Shown: positions 19,301 to 39,490, counted from the first letter of the stretch. The stretch is DNA of 64,000 nt from Chrysogorgia sp. JL179-B06 (GCA_035772405.1 JAYKKM010000072.1:747501-811500); one strand, 5' to 3'. Numbers and translations are program-made. The notes: generated by a model not told the origin, from the letters alone.

Positions 19301-21570
19301 TACTGCATACGTACATCAGATAGATGACACCTTTTGGCTTTTGCTTTGCAATAAAATTTATCATTTCCGGATTTTAAACAGCCTTCACAAAACCACGAAT
19401 TATGATACCGTACCGTAGAATTAAATTGTTTATATTTCGCCTCTTTTTTATTGTTGAAAACTAAATTCCTACATCTGTAAACTGTCCAAGGAAATCTCTT
19501 AAAACTGCTCCCAGAATGCGGGAGATGCAATTTCCGAGACCCTAGAATTAAAAATTTCCCGGGGGAGCATCCCCCGGGACCCCCCTATATTCGGAAAAAT
19601 AATTTGAGATTCGGAAATTTGGGACTTACACCCCCCCAACTTTCACATGCTAGCTACGGCCCTGCAAAGGGCATCTGAGTTCCAGTGGCTCAATGGTTAG
19701 AGCATCTGTCTAGCGTTCAGAAGGTTACGGGTTCAAGTCCTGTCTGGTGCTCAGAGTTTTTCTGAGTATTGACAACTTAACACAGCTTGAACAGTAAAAC
19801 CTTTACAACTTTAGGAAAAGAGTCGTTAGGAATCCCTTGATAGTCAATTTCGGTTAGTTTGTCTGAGTTTTGGTTCTATAAATAGCATTAACGTGCTCCG
19901 CTATTGCGTGGTTTGTGTGTGAAAATGACTCGTTTCCAAGTCATACGCGGAAAAAATGGCATCTTGGATATGATAATCTACGGTTTTCAACGGCAGTTTT
20001 TGTGTGCATTATTGCAATTGAGAATCAACAAAAACAAGATGATGCAGATTTCCATGTACTTTTCATACATAATCGGCAATCGGCCATTTATTGCGTTAAT
20101 TATCGGCGGATCACTAACAATTGAAAAACAGGCGATAATCAACTAAACCTTAATAGGCTAAACCGATTAATCAGTTCATCTCTAGAAATTAAACTAGATT
20201 TAAAATGAAACAAAGGAAATATCTTAGTACCTTGAAGTCAATGTTCAAATGGTGGGAATCAATTCACAGTACCTCATTGAATAACAGTGTGGCATCAATT
20301 CCAGCTCCTTTCATAATTTCTGGAATGCCGCCTGGGTGATATTCCAAATATGGTGTAATATTATACACTCGACCTGTAACAATATTATATATTCTTTATT
20401 CTAAGGTTTTCGTGTACTTTAGTGCTCTGTGACAGAAACTACATAGTGCAGATCAAAAATTCCTTAGTTCCCCTTAAAATATAAAGATGAAATTTCCTTG
20501 ATTAATCAAAGGTATTTTTCTACAACATCTCCAAATCCCTACAATTTGCGAATTCACATAAGTTATTAAAGGTAAAGGGGTCATGCTAATCATCCTACGA
20601 ACTACACGACGGACGCAGCTCAACGCGGCCAAGTCAAAGGTTTAGTAAAGACGCCACAGGCTGCCACCATACGACCCATGATGACCTCGGAGCAGCTAAA
20701 GTTAGGGAGGGAGGGAAACCGGAGTACCCGGAGAAAAACCGTCGAAGCACAGGAAAGAATCAATAACTCTACTCACATAAATCTCATGAAGCTCAGGAAT
20801 CGAAACGAGGTAGTCACCCATCCAAGTACTAACCTCGTCTGATCGGGCTTAACTTCAGAACTCAACGGTGAGAAGCAGCGCGCTAACAGCACGCGCCACC
20901 GTGCTTTCCCAGCATTCTGGGAAGCACAGCATTCTGGGAAGCATTCTGGGAAGCTAATCAAGATTGCCTCTATGTAAGACCCCCTGTAGATGCGCACCCC
21001 CCCCCCCCCCCCTGTAAATCCATCACTGACAATTTGTACATAAAACATTGATATTAGTATGTTCATAATAAAATATATAATTATAAATTATAATTACATA
21101 TTATATTATTATAATTATATATAATTATAAACATTGATATTAGTACACTTTCTACGATTTCCTTGAAATCGAGACATAACACATATAGAAACCCCTTGGG
21201 ACCAAAACCCGGGTACATACTACAAGATCAAGATGGACGACATCACAGGAGAATGTTTCTTTTGACAGGGATTATCATTTTTGATGAATAGAAATAATGA
21301 TTCAATTTTATTATATTATATTTGATTAACCACATAATTATTAAGCAACGCCTAACCTCGGAGACTGATCCACACATCTTCCTCGGTATTATGTCCTGTC
21401 AACTCATCACACGAAACCTTGTGAAATTTCCCTCTGAATCCCTGAAGATCTTCTCCACTGTTCCCAACACGTATCCAGTCCATCAAACTTCGCCCTGGTT
21501 TTAAGGAAACCTTATTCCGGACGCTTCCAACTCGCTGAGGCGAGTTTAAAGTCGGAAACGAAGCCGCCAT
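8869..21570 (-). CDS. CYB5R4: Cytochrome b5 reductase 4 (Ncb5or), complete frame, 11 exons, no CS domain
   Basis: Exons: 21570-21357, 20373-20273, 18730-18643, 17776-17687, 17271-17131, 16128-15979, 13010-12918, 12835-12772, 11547-11458, 9810-9637, 8923-8869. All splice sites are GT-AG and the phases match at all ten joins; the total is 1260 nt, giving 419 aa. The family protein passes electrons from NAD(P)H through FAD to a b5 haem and is a soluble, ER-associated protein. Visible landmarks: N-terminal PGRSLMDWIR typical of CYB5R4; cytochrome b5 domain with the haem ligands in YHPGG (His84) and VHQWVN (His107); FAD motif TRPYT (about 216-220); nicotinamide site GGTGLTP (290-296); CGPDPF (391-396); C-terminus YLKSLGYQDKSIHAFFG. 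Human CYB5R4 is 521 aa and has a CS domain between the two halves. Here a 30-aa Ser/Pro-rich linker (exon 4) joins straight to GLSFWDCKVVSISEVTHN, so the CS domain is missing. The first exon's ATG is at 21570. An ATTAAA at 8809-8804 could be the poly-A signal. The exon 3 donor (a GTAGGT site) was chosen because it alone keeps the phase with exon 4; exons 3 and 4 are the least certain. Confidence 0.94.
9124..9576. mobile_element. Fold-back MITE, family F1
   Basis: Arms aaagacattggcaacaaaa and ttttgttgccaatgtccttt. The interior repeats gagatggtctctg in inverted form. Copies lie at 41698-42160 and, half only, at 55727-56040. It lies in CYB5R4 intron 10. A G run sits at 9028-9044 just outside. 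Confidence 0.7.
9890..10115. repeat. AT-rich ATTAATTA tract
   Basis: Almost only A and T, in overlapping taattaattaat motifs with self-complementary structure. It lies in CYB5R4 intron 9. Confidence 0.8.
10163..10342. repeat. (TGTC)n tetranucleotide microsatellite
   Basis: A near-pure TGTC array with two TTTC interruptions. The long Leu-Ser-Val-Cys and Arg-Gln-Thr-Asp frames across it are not genes. Confidence 0.95.
10365..10660. mobile_element. Inverted pair of hammerhead-bearing Penelope-type ends, second family
   Basis: The stretch aaaggtggtgaactgcc...cttcatcagagtaag is followed by its inverted copy ending ggcagtttaccaccttttc. Related copies lie at 16740-16835, 45585-45790 and 56120-56330. 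The minus-strand ribozyme motif (10412-10446) has GTAAC instead of GAAAC and should be inactive. Confidence 0.65.
10557..10592 (+). ncRNA. Hammerhead-like motif, second family
   Basis: Stem I ACT/AGT encloses CTGATGA (10560), a 4-bp stem II GGGC/GCTC with a 3-nt loop, GAAAC and the cleavage triplet GTC. Stem III is only the palindrome ACGT, so activity would need a dimer. Confidence 0.55.
11085..11275. mobile_element. Fold-back MITE, family F2
   Basis: Arms tagaaaacatctttccgtgt and acacggaaaatgttttcta are nearly palindromic throughout (ctcgtgttcccactaatttc near the centre). The sister copy is at 56845-57053. Confidence 0.7.
11620..12130. mobile_element. Inverted-repeat element in CYB5R4 intron 8
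   Basis: Arms with cccaaaatgggtttttggtg and its inverse enclose tggatccgaggaacc-type sequence. A rearranged copy in the other orientation lies at 49610-49990. Confidence 0.6.
12365..12660. mobile_element. Fold-back MITE, family F3
   Basis: Arms atccgtaatatttgggtctt and aagacccaaatattacgaat. The inner arms carry ggatgtgatgtcacaagagg. The sister copy is at 62283-62618. It lies in CYB5R4 intron 8. Confidence 0.7.
13065..13590. mobile_element. R1 MITE, inverted copy
   Basis: Ends CACTGATCTC at 13077 and gagatca near 13589; the interior matches 5446-5946 in reverse. A hAT-type element is inserted at its right end. It lies in CYB5R4 intron 6. Confidence 0.7.
13598..14267. mobile_element. Non-autonomous hAT-type element with 8-bp target duplication
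   Basis: Ends CAAGCGCGCAACC and GTTGCGCCCTTG are inverted. GCATGAGT is duplicated at 13590-13597 and 14268-14275. A C run lies at 14226-14243. No transposase is recognised. Confidence 0.8.
14541..15090. mobile_element. TIR element carrying a ggcggctactttcg minisatellite
   Basis: Ends CCGTGAATCTCGAAA and TTTCGAGATTCTACGG lie between TA dinucleotides. Inside, blocks of gcggttactttcggagg are repeated near both ends. Repeats of the same kind ending gggattctacg occur at 22955-23035. It lies in CYB5R4 intron 6. Confidence 0.65.
15100..15978. other. Right part of CYB5R4 intron 6, no gene seen
   Basis: An arm tcatcctgatttacataaac near 15178 pairs with gtttatgtaaatcaggacga near 14458, so this belongs to a larger fold-back around the element at 14541. 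The rest (15300-15900) shows nothing recognisable. Confidence 0.4.
16205..16694 (-). mobile_element. Penelope-like element fragment with GIY-YIG endonuclease domain
   Basis: An open frame on the minus strand from about 16694 to 16295 encodes CSKTFLDVGSYFCKTYTDR, then YSIPCNDCDQVYIGQTKRQF and KTRLKEH-like residues, ending in DGGLLPEAYLHLVNR and a stop. VYIGQT is the GIY-YIG start typical of Penelope endonucleases. The reverse transcriptase part is absent, so the copy is 5'-truncated. The downstream hammerhead motif at 16205-16245 is broken (TTGATGA, and the GAAAC half is lost). Confidence 0.85.
16740..16835 (-). mobile_element. Truncated Penelope-type end, second family
   Basis: The stretch matches the copies at 10.4 and 45.6 kb (cagtttaccaccttttcac on the minus strand). 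Only the GAAACGTC half of the hammerhead motif remains; the CTGATGA half is missing. Confidence 0.6.
17375..17655. repeat. Imperfect GGGACGTTTGCCGG minisatellite
   Basis: Tandem units of about 14-17 bp with variants such as gggacgggacgtttgccg. It fills most of CYB5R4 intron 4. The proline/arginine-rich frames across it are repeat translations. Confidence 0.9.
17852..18605. repeat. 20-bp tandem array (acgtcttacaacttagcgta)
   Basis: About 38 units of exactly 20 bp stay in register; variation is mostly at the tagc/tagt position and a few bases. It fills CYB5R4 intron 3 and ends 38 bp from exon 3's donor. Confidence 0.95.
19088..19664. mobile_element. Non-autonomous hAT-type element with 8-bp target duplication
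   Basis: Ends CAGGGCCGTAGC and GCTACGGCCCTG. CAAAGGGC is duplicated at 19080-19087 and 19665-19672. A 76-aa minus-strand frame (WFCEGCLKSGNDKFYC) may be a remnant of a transposase zinc finger, but it is too short to assign. Confidence 0.85.
19681..19830 (+). mobile_element. tRNA-derived SINE
   Basis: The tRNA-like head (19681-19751) has a D arm GCTC...GAGC and a T arm ACGGG-TTCAAGT-CCTGT with A and B boxes. The tail ttgacaacttaacacagctt...aaacctttacaactt recurs at 31990-32060 and 50660-50710. The repeated tail shows it is a SINE and not a tRNA gene. Confidence 0.7.
20805..20905 (-). repeat. 5S rRNA-like sequence (5S-derived SINE)
   Basis: Minus strand: gaagttaagcccgatcagac, then gaggttagtacttggatggg, the conserved internal-promoter and central part of 5S rRNA, followed by gactacctcg. 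The 5' third of 5S rRNA is not recognisable, so this is a derived element. It lies in CYB5R4 intron 1; aaaccggagtacccggagaa upstream (20715) also occurs at 57605. Confidence 0.7.
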
Positions 21571-22225
21571 TGAGCTGCCCGACTCCGCCTGTCGACTCGG
21601 AGAAGCCGCGTGGATCTCGTGGGCATTCGTCGTCCCGATTCTCCCGAACGCGCACCCCAGATTGTCAAATTGTCAAACGTTTATTAAGTTAGACAAGTTC
21701 GTCGAATCCAACAGGGTATTTCATTTAACGAGTACGCCACTCGCTTTACTGCGAGGGCTTAACAATACGACTTTCCCCTTGCTAGCCTCAGCTAAAGACT
21801 TTCTCTTTTAATTTATCAACTGCGTGGTGAACACGCACAATTCGCGAACCAGTGTGTTTGACGACCTTCGCTTTTTCCTTCTGAATCATGCAGTAACTTT
21901 TAGTGCAATGAGTTTGAAACAAAGATAATGTAGTCAAAACAGGTGTTTCAGAAACTTCAAGCCGGTTGTTGACTTTAAAGTGCCGCATTTATAAATTATA
22001 ATATTACAAAATTTGAAAAACCAACTATGATTGGTTTAAAGTTGTGCCAGCTCTTAGTCAATTGTAACTGTCATTTTAATGTAAAAAGACAATTGTAACT
22101 GTCACTTTCATGTGAAAACTAATTGGCTTTATATATTAAATGTGACAGGACTTGCAGCTTGATTATCTCGATATGGTAAATTGTTTGTTACTCAAGCTTT
22201 TAACGCAAACTCTGAATGTTTCTGA

Positions 22226-22312
22226 GCCCCATATGGGAATCAAACTCGCAACTTTCTGATCTCCGGTTAGACGCTCTAACAATTCGGCTACCAGAACTCA
22301 GATGGCAGCGTG
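22226..22312 (-). mobile_element. tRNA-derived SINE, degenerate
   Basis: Minus strand: ggtagccgaattgttagagc (A box) and agtttgattccc (B box). The T arm is broken. Confidence 0.6.
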
Positions 22313-22683
22313 ATTCAGTATTAATATTATTAATTAATCTATGTCTATCACGCTATCCCATGTTTGGGACTTTTTATATCAATATTTATAATCTAATCTG
22401 GCCAGCTGGGCTTTGTTTGATAGAAATCGCTGATCGCTTATCATCACATAAAGGTTCATTTTCATGCGTTTTTCTCCTGTACGACACTCCCTGTGAGTAC
22501 TAGTAGTAATAAACATTAGCAGCTGGGGAAAAGGCAATTTCAATCGAAAGTGCCAAATATTATAAATATATTAAAAAATACACATTTGAGATGTCTGTTT
22601 TCACTATAACCACTTCACAAAGTGGATTCCGTTGTGCTACTTCCACTGGCCGGTACTATTTTTGTACAGTTCGGAGTTCAGTA

Positions 22684-23153
22684 CAGTGGCGGATTAACCC
22701 TCCCAGGGCCGGGGGCAAAGAATATTTTTGGGCCGGTCATAACATGAGAGCTGTGTTCGGAGGTTCGTACCCGCGCCTGAGATAGCGTCAAATGACTCGC
22801 ATCACATTTTTCGGGAAAATAGGCATCGCTGCTAAAATGGCGAAATTTGATCTTGGTTTTCGATGTCAGTCTTAAGACGTAACTGTAAATAACATCATTT
22901 GATTTCTGTGCAGTAGCCCGTAGTGGAACACTGGATGTATCACTCACTGCACGCTACTTTCGGGCGGCCGCTACTTTCGAGTGGCCGTTAATTTCGGGGG
23001 CCGCTACTTTGGGGGCCCGCTATTTGCGGGATTCTACGTCAATAGATAAGAAAGAACGTTCAATATACTTTGCACAGGATTCATTTATATACTGAAGTAT
23101 TCACCATTCGTTTGTAAAAAAAAGCCCTTTGCCCCATAGATGATCCGCTACTG
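22684..23153. mobile_element. Non-autonomous hAT-type element with 8-bp target duplication
   Basis: Ends CAGTGGCGGAT and ATCCGCTACTG. GTTCAGTA is duplicated at 22676-22683 and 23154-23161. The interior holds ccgctactttcg repeats at 22955-23035. It lies between CYB5R4 and SLC16. Confidence 0.85.
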
Positions 23154-23161
23154 GTTCAGTA

Positions 23162-24319
23162 GAGTTCCAAACAATGAAAAATAAACCTAGACTCCGAGTA
23201 CTTAGGCCCCAATTTATACCACACCGGATTGCACCATAAGACCTTATCCATAATTGACCGCCAAATATGCATATAATTGGCCCTTATGAACTCGTTTTCG
23301 TGTACGAAATTGAAAAGAATTCTTACTTTAAAATGAGTAGTACAGCGCATGAGTACTTAGAACATTTCGTGATATATACGATCCGCGGCGGATTCTCAAT
23401 ATCCCGCTGGTTTCGTCTGGCTTTCAGCCTTCTTGGGATTGTCCAAAAGTTGTCCGAAACCTATAACTCAGCGGCAAATATATCTAAAATAATGCGTGCA
23501 TCGCTCTTCAAACCATGCTAACTAATACAGGCAGACAACAAGCTTCAATTCTGTGATCAGAGTTTCAAAAGAGAAAGATTTCCGTTTGCGTACCCAGTCA
23601 TGAGTCGGTGTCTCTGAGGCCAAAACATCGGTGTTTTTGACGAACAAAATGGAAACGTCAAACAACGCGAACTTAAATTGCAGAAAGAGTTATTAACTTT
23701 GCTAGTGGACCGTCAACATTGATATATTCGACATTTTACGGGAATATTCAAAGTCCGTACGGTAATTAAATATATACAATAGTTTGAAGCAATGATTTAG
23801 TTGTATACAACTTAGTCTGAGATGAACAAATTAGGATTATTTCGTAGGTAGTCTATTTCACTTCTCGTACTGGCCAGTGGCCGCCATGTTTTACCGATGT
23901 TGCGCATGCCCAATGTCGCGAATTTCTAGCCCAAGAAGTCATTCTCTGGTATATATGACATTCGATTTCCTCATCCGAGGTAGAGTAGAAGATGTGAGAG
24001 TGAATTATGAACCATATATTTATCAAAATGTATCAAGATTGCTGCTAAAACACAGCAGACACACAGACCGAATTATGCTAATACAGACAAGAAAAGCGGT
24101 GATTTTCGAGCATGACGTACAGTACTGTACAGTACAGCACAGGGTGTTGTACCGGACCACTGCGTAATGTCCCTCGATTTATCTCACGCCATTGCAAAAA
24201 GGAGTCATGAGATCAGCAAAGCGCGCTCTCACCAAAAAACATGCGGCCGCGGAATTGCCTTGCATAATTTCAAAATCTCCGCTTATTAGTCTCTCTGGAC
24301 GTGGCGGAGACTAATACAA
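23162..24319. other. Intergenic, between CYB5R4 and the SLC16 3' end
   Basis: No gene or clear repeat is seen apart from a gtacagtac run near 24120-24135. It should include the SLC16 3' UTR; no AATAAA is seen close to the stop codon. Confidence 0.4.
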
Positions 24320-33796
<9,477 letters not shown>

Positions 33797-35944
33797 CGCT
33801 TTTAAACTAGATAAAAGTGAGTTGACGTGTGAAATTCATTATGAGTTGTTTGTCTCATTTTGTGGCCAGTTTTGTTCGACGCGACAGTTGGTCCAGCGAA
33901 GACAACGAATGAATGGCTGAAGGCCAAGTTTGGCCTGACAAAGACATACAAGGTTGTATACAAGGTTGTTCAACTGGAACGGCCTAAATTAGGAACTATA
34001 TGCACACCAATCAGCTATATTTTATGCATAAGGGTTGGGGGTCCCAGGAATTACTATAGTTAATCAGAATCATCGCATCTCTGTTATATGCATGTAGACA
34101 TTTCATGCATGTACTTTAATGGAAAACAGTGAGACTTCTTTGACAGGAGTTATATAGTGTTGTGCTGTATTGGAAGTGTAGAAATACAAATCAAATACTC
34201 TACTAAAAAGTTGGTGTACTGCCGAAATAATGTGTTTGAGATCTAACGTTTCCAGCGTAGTTCCTTCATCAAAAATTGAAACGTGTTGTGAAATGAAACT
34301 ACTGACTGAAACTTGGCTAAAGATTATCAACTGGCGACCGTTTTTTAAACCATAACTCACCTCTGACGTGTCTAGTGCGGGTCCTGAATTCATTAAAGTT
34401 TAACGAGAGCCTTTAGCTGTGAAAATGTATTACAAGATGCATTATAGAGATATCAGACGAATCATATCTTTCACTTTTCAACACAGAAACCTTATTCGGT
34501 TTAGAAAACTCCAATTCATGTACAGTATTCAGAGTATTGAAGGAGTGAAGGACTACACACTATGTTATCATTATCAATTGCTATTAAAACCCCTGCAACA
34601 ACGACCAATTTCTTACCGAGTTCCTTGCTAGTGTGCGACGAAACATTTTTCCAGCCTTAGCTTACTTGGTATGTTTTAACTATACGCGTGTGAAATAGAT
34701 TTTCTTTTTGCAGCAATGCTCGCGAATTAAGCTGTGTTCGGTGACATACCTAATACCACCTTCTTGGTATGTTTTAACTGTGTGTGTGGACAGTGAAATA
34801 TATTTTCTTATACAGCAATGCTCACGAGTGAAACTGTGCTCGGTGACCAGTACCACGTACATAGTATTTCTTGTCAAGCTTTCCTTGACCAGCACAGCTC
34901 AAACAAGTTTCCCTAACTTGCTCAAAAGCTAGCATGAGCTGAGATGTTTAACAAAGCTCTTTAATTGTCAATGAAAAACCTGTCAATTTCTGTCATACAC
35001 AGGAGAAAATTAAACTTGCCAACGAGAACTTCGTCGTCTCTTTTCACCACATTAACCTTCGCATTATTTTCCGCCCCTCTCTTCGATTATCTCTTTCCTT
35101 AATTTACCTAATTATCACTTGCCTCACACTCAGCATATTTCCAGTTCCCTCATACTCCAATAAAATACATCATGTAATATAATATCCAACTAGACATAGT
35201 TTGACGCTACTCTGGCTTTAACAAGCTCTAACTAAAGTATCATAACTTAACTGCATGCTGTAATTTTTAGCACCTTTGTAAATAATTCATTCATTCATTC
35301 ATTCTCTGATGTGATGTTGCGCGTAGCAACGCAACGCAAGATCTTCTCTAAATAAACCTTTTAAATATGCATATATTTCGTGTATTTTTCTGGGCTTTGT
35401 TATTTATTGCATTTTATTATATTTTTATCTCACGTTCTCACGCTCATGCAGCGAGGAAGGAATATACTTTGACAATAACTCTTCGTTCAGACAAATACCT
35501 CATTGTTATAATCGTCGATTTAGTAGGCCAAGCGACACACAATCTTTGATCGAAGATTGCATAGGTAGATAAACTATATATAACGTTTGAACTGCCACGG
35601 ACTGAGAGGCACGCAGCGAATGTGATTCACGAAGTTGTTTCCCTTGATCAATGGGAACACCCACGGTATATCTAGAAGATATCTAAGTTTCTGGAACATT
35701 CGTAACATTTCAGAGGCATTCCGCATGCATAACATCGCAGGCTCATTCATCTCAGACAAAATTAGTAGTTCTAGACAGGATGACGAAAACTGGTTTTAAG
35801 GATAGCCTTAAATTTGGCTTCTAGCCTGTTGGGGGTATTGCGTTCACCTAATTAAATGGAATGATCTGAAGTTGATGTTCCTTGATAAGATCTACCTATA
35901 TCCATACGCATTAAAGTCTTAAAAAGCATGTATCCAGACTTCTC
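33797..35944. other. Intergenic upstream of SLC16, with a short tandem duplication
   Basis: A roughly 115-bp block (ttggtatgttttaact...cagcaatgctc) is present twice at 34664-34850. A degenerate hammerhead-like stretch on the minus strand lies at 34240-34285. The remainder shows nothing recognisable. Confidence 0.45.
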
Positions 35945-36545
35945 TATAGTGTACCGCAGGCATCATTTCCTCATGGCGTGATATTGGCGGCCATCTTGAT
36001 GTAGGCGACAAAGACTAACTGTCTCTGATCCTTTAAGATGCTAAAATGAATCAGTTATCCAAGGTATTCCCATAATATAGAACACAAACTATGGCTCCAT
36101 AACAGTAACTATAAAGCCGCAAAAAGCGCGTAGTGCCAATCCGGCTATGGCCGCCTCGCTCTAATCCCAGTTTGTGTTCTAAATTATGGGAAAACCTTGG
36201 ACAACTGATTCATTTTAGGATCTTAAAAGATCAGAGACAGATAATCTCTGTCGCCTATAGTAAAACTATATAACGTGGTCCCAACAAGATGGCCGCCACG
36301 CGCTAATCCCAGCTTCATATATTATTAGTTACTGTAATGGAGCCGTAGTTTGTGTTCTAAATTATGGGAAAACCTTGGACAACTGATTCATTTTAGGATC
36401 TTAAAAGATCAGAGACAGATAGTCTCTGTCGCCTATAGTAAAACTATATAGCGTGGTCCATTCAAGATGGCTGCCGCGAAATATTCCCAGCTTCATTTTT
36501 TCGTAGCATCCAAACAATAGTTGCTCTATCCAGTCTTTATTTAGA
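35945..36545. mobile_element. Fold-back element with internal direct duplication
   Basis: A block with tgtgttctaaattatgggaa occurs at 36172 and again at 36350, 178 bp apart, and in reverse at 35985-36090. The end (36480-36545) matches an R1 terminus. Confidence 0.6.
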
Positions 36546-36619
36546 AATAAATCCGCCAACTAGGATTGCTTAGAAGAGTTGGATAGAATATTAAAAAGAG
36601 GAATAAGAGAACTTCAATC

Positions 36620-37580
36620 GTACCTACAACGAGCTACCGAACGACCTACAACGAGCTACAACGAGCTACAACGAGCTACAGCGAGCTACAACGATCTACA
36701 ACGAGCTACAACGAGCTACAACGATCTACAACGAGCTACAACGAGCTACCGAACGACCTACAACGAGCTACCGAACGACCTACAACGAGCTACAACGAGC
36801 TACAACGAGCTACAGCGAGCTACAACGATCTACAACGACCTACAACGATCTACAACGAACTACAGCCTATAACGAGCTACAGCGAGCTACAACGATCTAC
36901 AACGACCTACAACGACCTACAACGAGCTACCGAACGACCTACAACGAGCTACAGCCTATAACGAGCTACAGCGAGCTACAACGATCTACAACGACCTACA
37001 ACGACCTACACCAACCTGTAACGATGTATTAGATCATATCCTATATCTAATAAACGTAAGTACTAAAAGAAGGAATGACCTACAACGACCTACAAGTCTA
37101 CAACGAGCTACAACGACCTACACCAACCTGTAACGATGTATTAGATCATATCCTATATCTAATAAACGTAAGTACTGAAAGAAGGAATGACCTACAACGA
37201 CCTACAAGTCAACAACGAGCTACAACGAGCTACAACGACCTACACCAACCTGTAATGATATATCAGTAGATCATATCCTATATCTAATAAACGTAAGTAC
37301 TAAAAGAAGGAATGACCTACAACGACCTACAAGTCTACAACGAGCTACAACGACCTACAACGACCTACACCAACCTGTAACGATATATCAGTAGATCATA
37401 TCCTATATCTAATAAACGTAAGTACTAAAAGAAGGAATGACCTACAACGACCTACAAGTCTACAACGAGCTACAACGAGCTACAACGACCTACAAGTCTA
37501 CAACGAGCTACAACGACCTACAATGACCTACAACGAGCTACACCAACCTGTAACGATGTATTAGATCATATCCTATATCT
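36620..37580. repeat. ctacaacgag tandem array with higher-order units
   Basis: A 10-bp unit (ctacaacgag and variants) fills the left part. From 37010 it is interleaved with a spacer gatcatatcctatatctaat at 37032, 37144, 37269, 37394 and 37564. Confidence 0.9.
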
Positions 37581-37584
37581 AATA

Positions 37585-39099
37585 AATGCTTTATGAACAA
37601 AATTAGGAACAGCATGCATGCTTAGAGAAAATTCAAAAATGGAACATTTTAATGTTAATTATACTTATTAATTGTGAACTATTTATTTAATAGTTAATGT
37701 AAGCTTAGTTAAAGTAAATTTGTTTTGGATATCTATGAGGGCCATTATTAAAAATATCGGGTTACCAATAATTGATGTTTACCCTCTAACAGTGACTAGA
37801 TGCGTGTTCTATCCCCCCCCTGCGGGATTTTCCCCTCCATGGTCCCAGACCTCGCACCCGCACGTCGTTTATTTATAGATTTCTCAGCCAATATTTGTTT
37901 CTCTTCGATACCAACAGTTCATACGTTAAACGCCAAAATCAATCTCAGTAGTCAGTACAGTACAGTACAGTACAGTACAAAGACAAAGTTGCCTGCGTGC
38001 AGTCTCCGGAAACGGTGGTTAGATTTACGGGGTTCGGCAAGAAGTTTCGTCGTGACCTACTTTTGACGGATGCCAAAGTGCGCTTGTCAACAAAGACGTC
38101 ACTCCTTCCCAGTCTCTAATTGTTGAATATTGACAATGCATTCGAAAATTTAATTGTTCATCCCAGTGGTTCATTCCCACCACAAACTTTAATAATTTGT
38201 CCCCCTCGGGAGCAGATTATTTATTCCCAGTGGCAGGATGTGGCAAATAGATGTAAGTATAGCTTATATATAAATATAGCATGGGTGTAAGAAATTAGCT
38301 GTTTATTTAATCTTTCTAGTCGCGTGAAGTCATTTGTATATTTGCAAAAATATACATATTATGATACATGAATGTCGTGCATGTCGATTAAGGCTGAAGC
38401 TCCTCCCGAGTCACTAGAGTCACGGATGTTTTATTTGATCTCAAATTATTACGTGAGACTTGCTATCTTAAAATGTATTGACTAAACATGGAGAAAAGCT
38501 TTGGTGTCAAATTTAGGATCGCGTTTTTGACATGAAAATATTTGACATTCGTTTGACCTTGGACGGCCTAAAGCCATGGAAGAGCGAGGGTAGGTTGTAC
38601 TTGGTTATCTAATGAGATTCATGTGGCTGTATCATTGTTTGTAAAGTCACTGTGTAGTATTATTCCAAAAATTGACGAGGTGGACAAGAGGGAGGGAGAC
38701 TTTCAGTATCATTTATCCATTATTATGAACAATGACAGAACTTCTGCATCAGAATGTAAGATAATATTGACAGTTGATTACATCTTTGACACATGGCCAT
38801 ACAGTTGTAATGTAGTATTAAATTTACCTGTAATGTACTATGTACAATGTAGTGTACATGAATGTAATGCCATGTTTATCTTGATTTATTTTGTTCTCAC
38901 TGGGTAATTCCTAAATGTTATCAAAACAGGGAAACTTTCTAATTTTCCCCTCATCAGCATGCATGAGTGAACATGCATTGGTTGACACTTTACAATGAAT
39001 TTCAAACAATACTAGATAAATTATACAAATCCACAAGAATCCCCTTGCTTGCCTTTTCTGCCACTACCCCAGGCATATGTAGATTTTGAACTTTATCTC
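37585..39099. other. Intergenic, upstream side of PRKAB
   Basis: No gene is supported. A cagta run lies at 37953-37977. The stretch around 37800-38260 is less AT-rich and could hold a promoter or untranslated exon, but no element can be named. Confidence 0.35.
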
Positions 39100-39490
39100 G
39101 GCCAATAGTTACTCGATTTAAATTCCGAAAACAGATTTAGAATTACCGAGTCTAAATACATAACATACATGTTGATTATATTATGATGCATACCCTTCGT
39201 AAAAACGGTTTATGCACTTAGATATTAGTCGGAAATCAGCCGGCCACTTCGTATACTTTGAACGTATACTTTGAACGTTATCTCGATCAATATTTAACTG
39301 TTTTCAATTCAGAAAACAGATTTGGAATTAGCGAGTCTAAATACACAACACACGTACCTATTATATTCTGCAAACGTGTATACCCTTCGTAAAAACCTCT
39401 TTATTGTCCGATTCAAATGGATCACCCAAAACGACTTTTACTTCTTATAAGGAGTTGGTCCTACCAATTAATGCTCTGCTTAAATATATA
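39100..39490 (+). repeat. Dispersed repeat A, copy ending in a TA microsatellite next to the retrozyme
   Basis: This stretch contains units with ccgaaaacagatttagaat, cccttcgtaaaaacggttt and attgtccgattcaaatggat, and ends in a TA run. The same modules occur in reverse orientation at 30900-31535. It has no coding potential. Confidence 0.75.

Larger units (their letters stand above)
18750..20185. mobile_element. Large TIR element in CYB5R4 intron 2 hosting other insertions
   Basis: Ends gaaatgagctgatcac and ttaatcagttcatctc are inverted, between TA sites, and resemble the ends at 1064-1718. It contains the hAT-type element 19088-19664 and a tRNA-derived SINE. Confidence 0.6.

Noticed and set aside
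19681..19753. Functional tRNA gene
   Set aside because: The cloverleaf-like head is followed by a tail that recurs elsewhere in the window, so it is a SINE; the acceptor stem is imperfect. The same applies at 57695, 61730 and 63540.
38623..38907. 94-codon open frame upstream of PRKAB
   Set aside because: No family resemblance and no splice context; probably chance.
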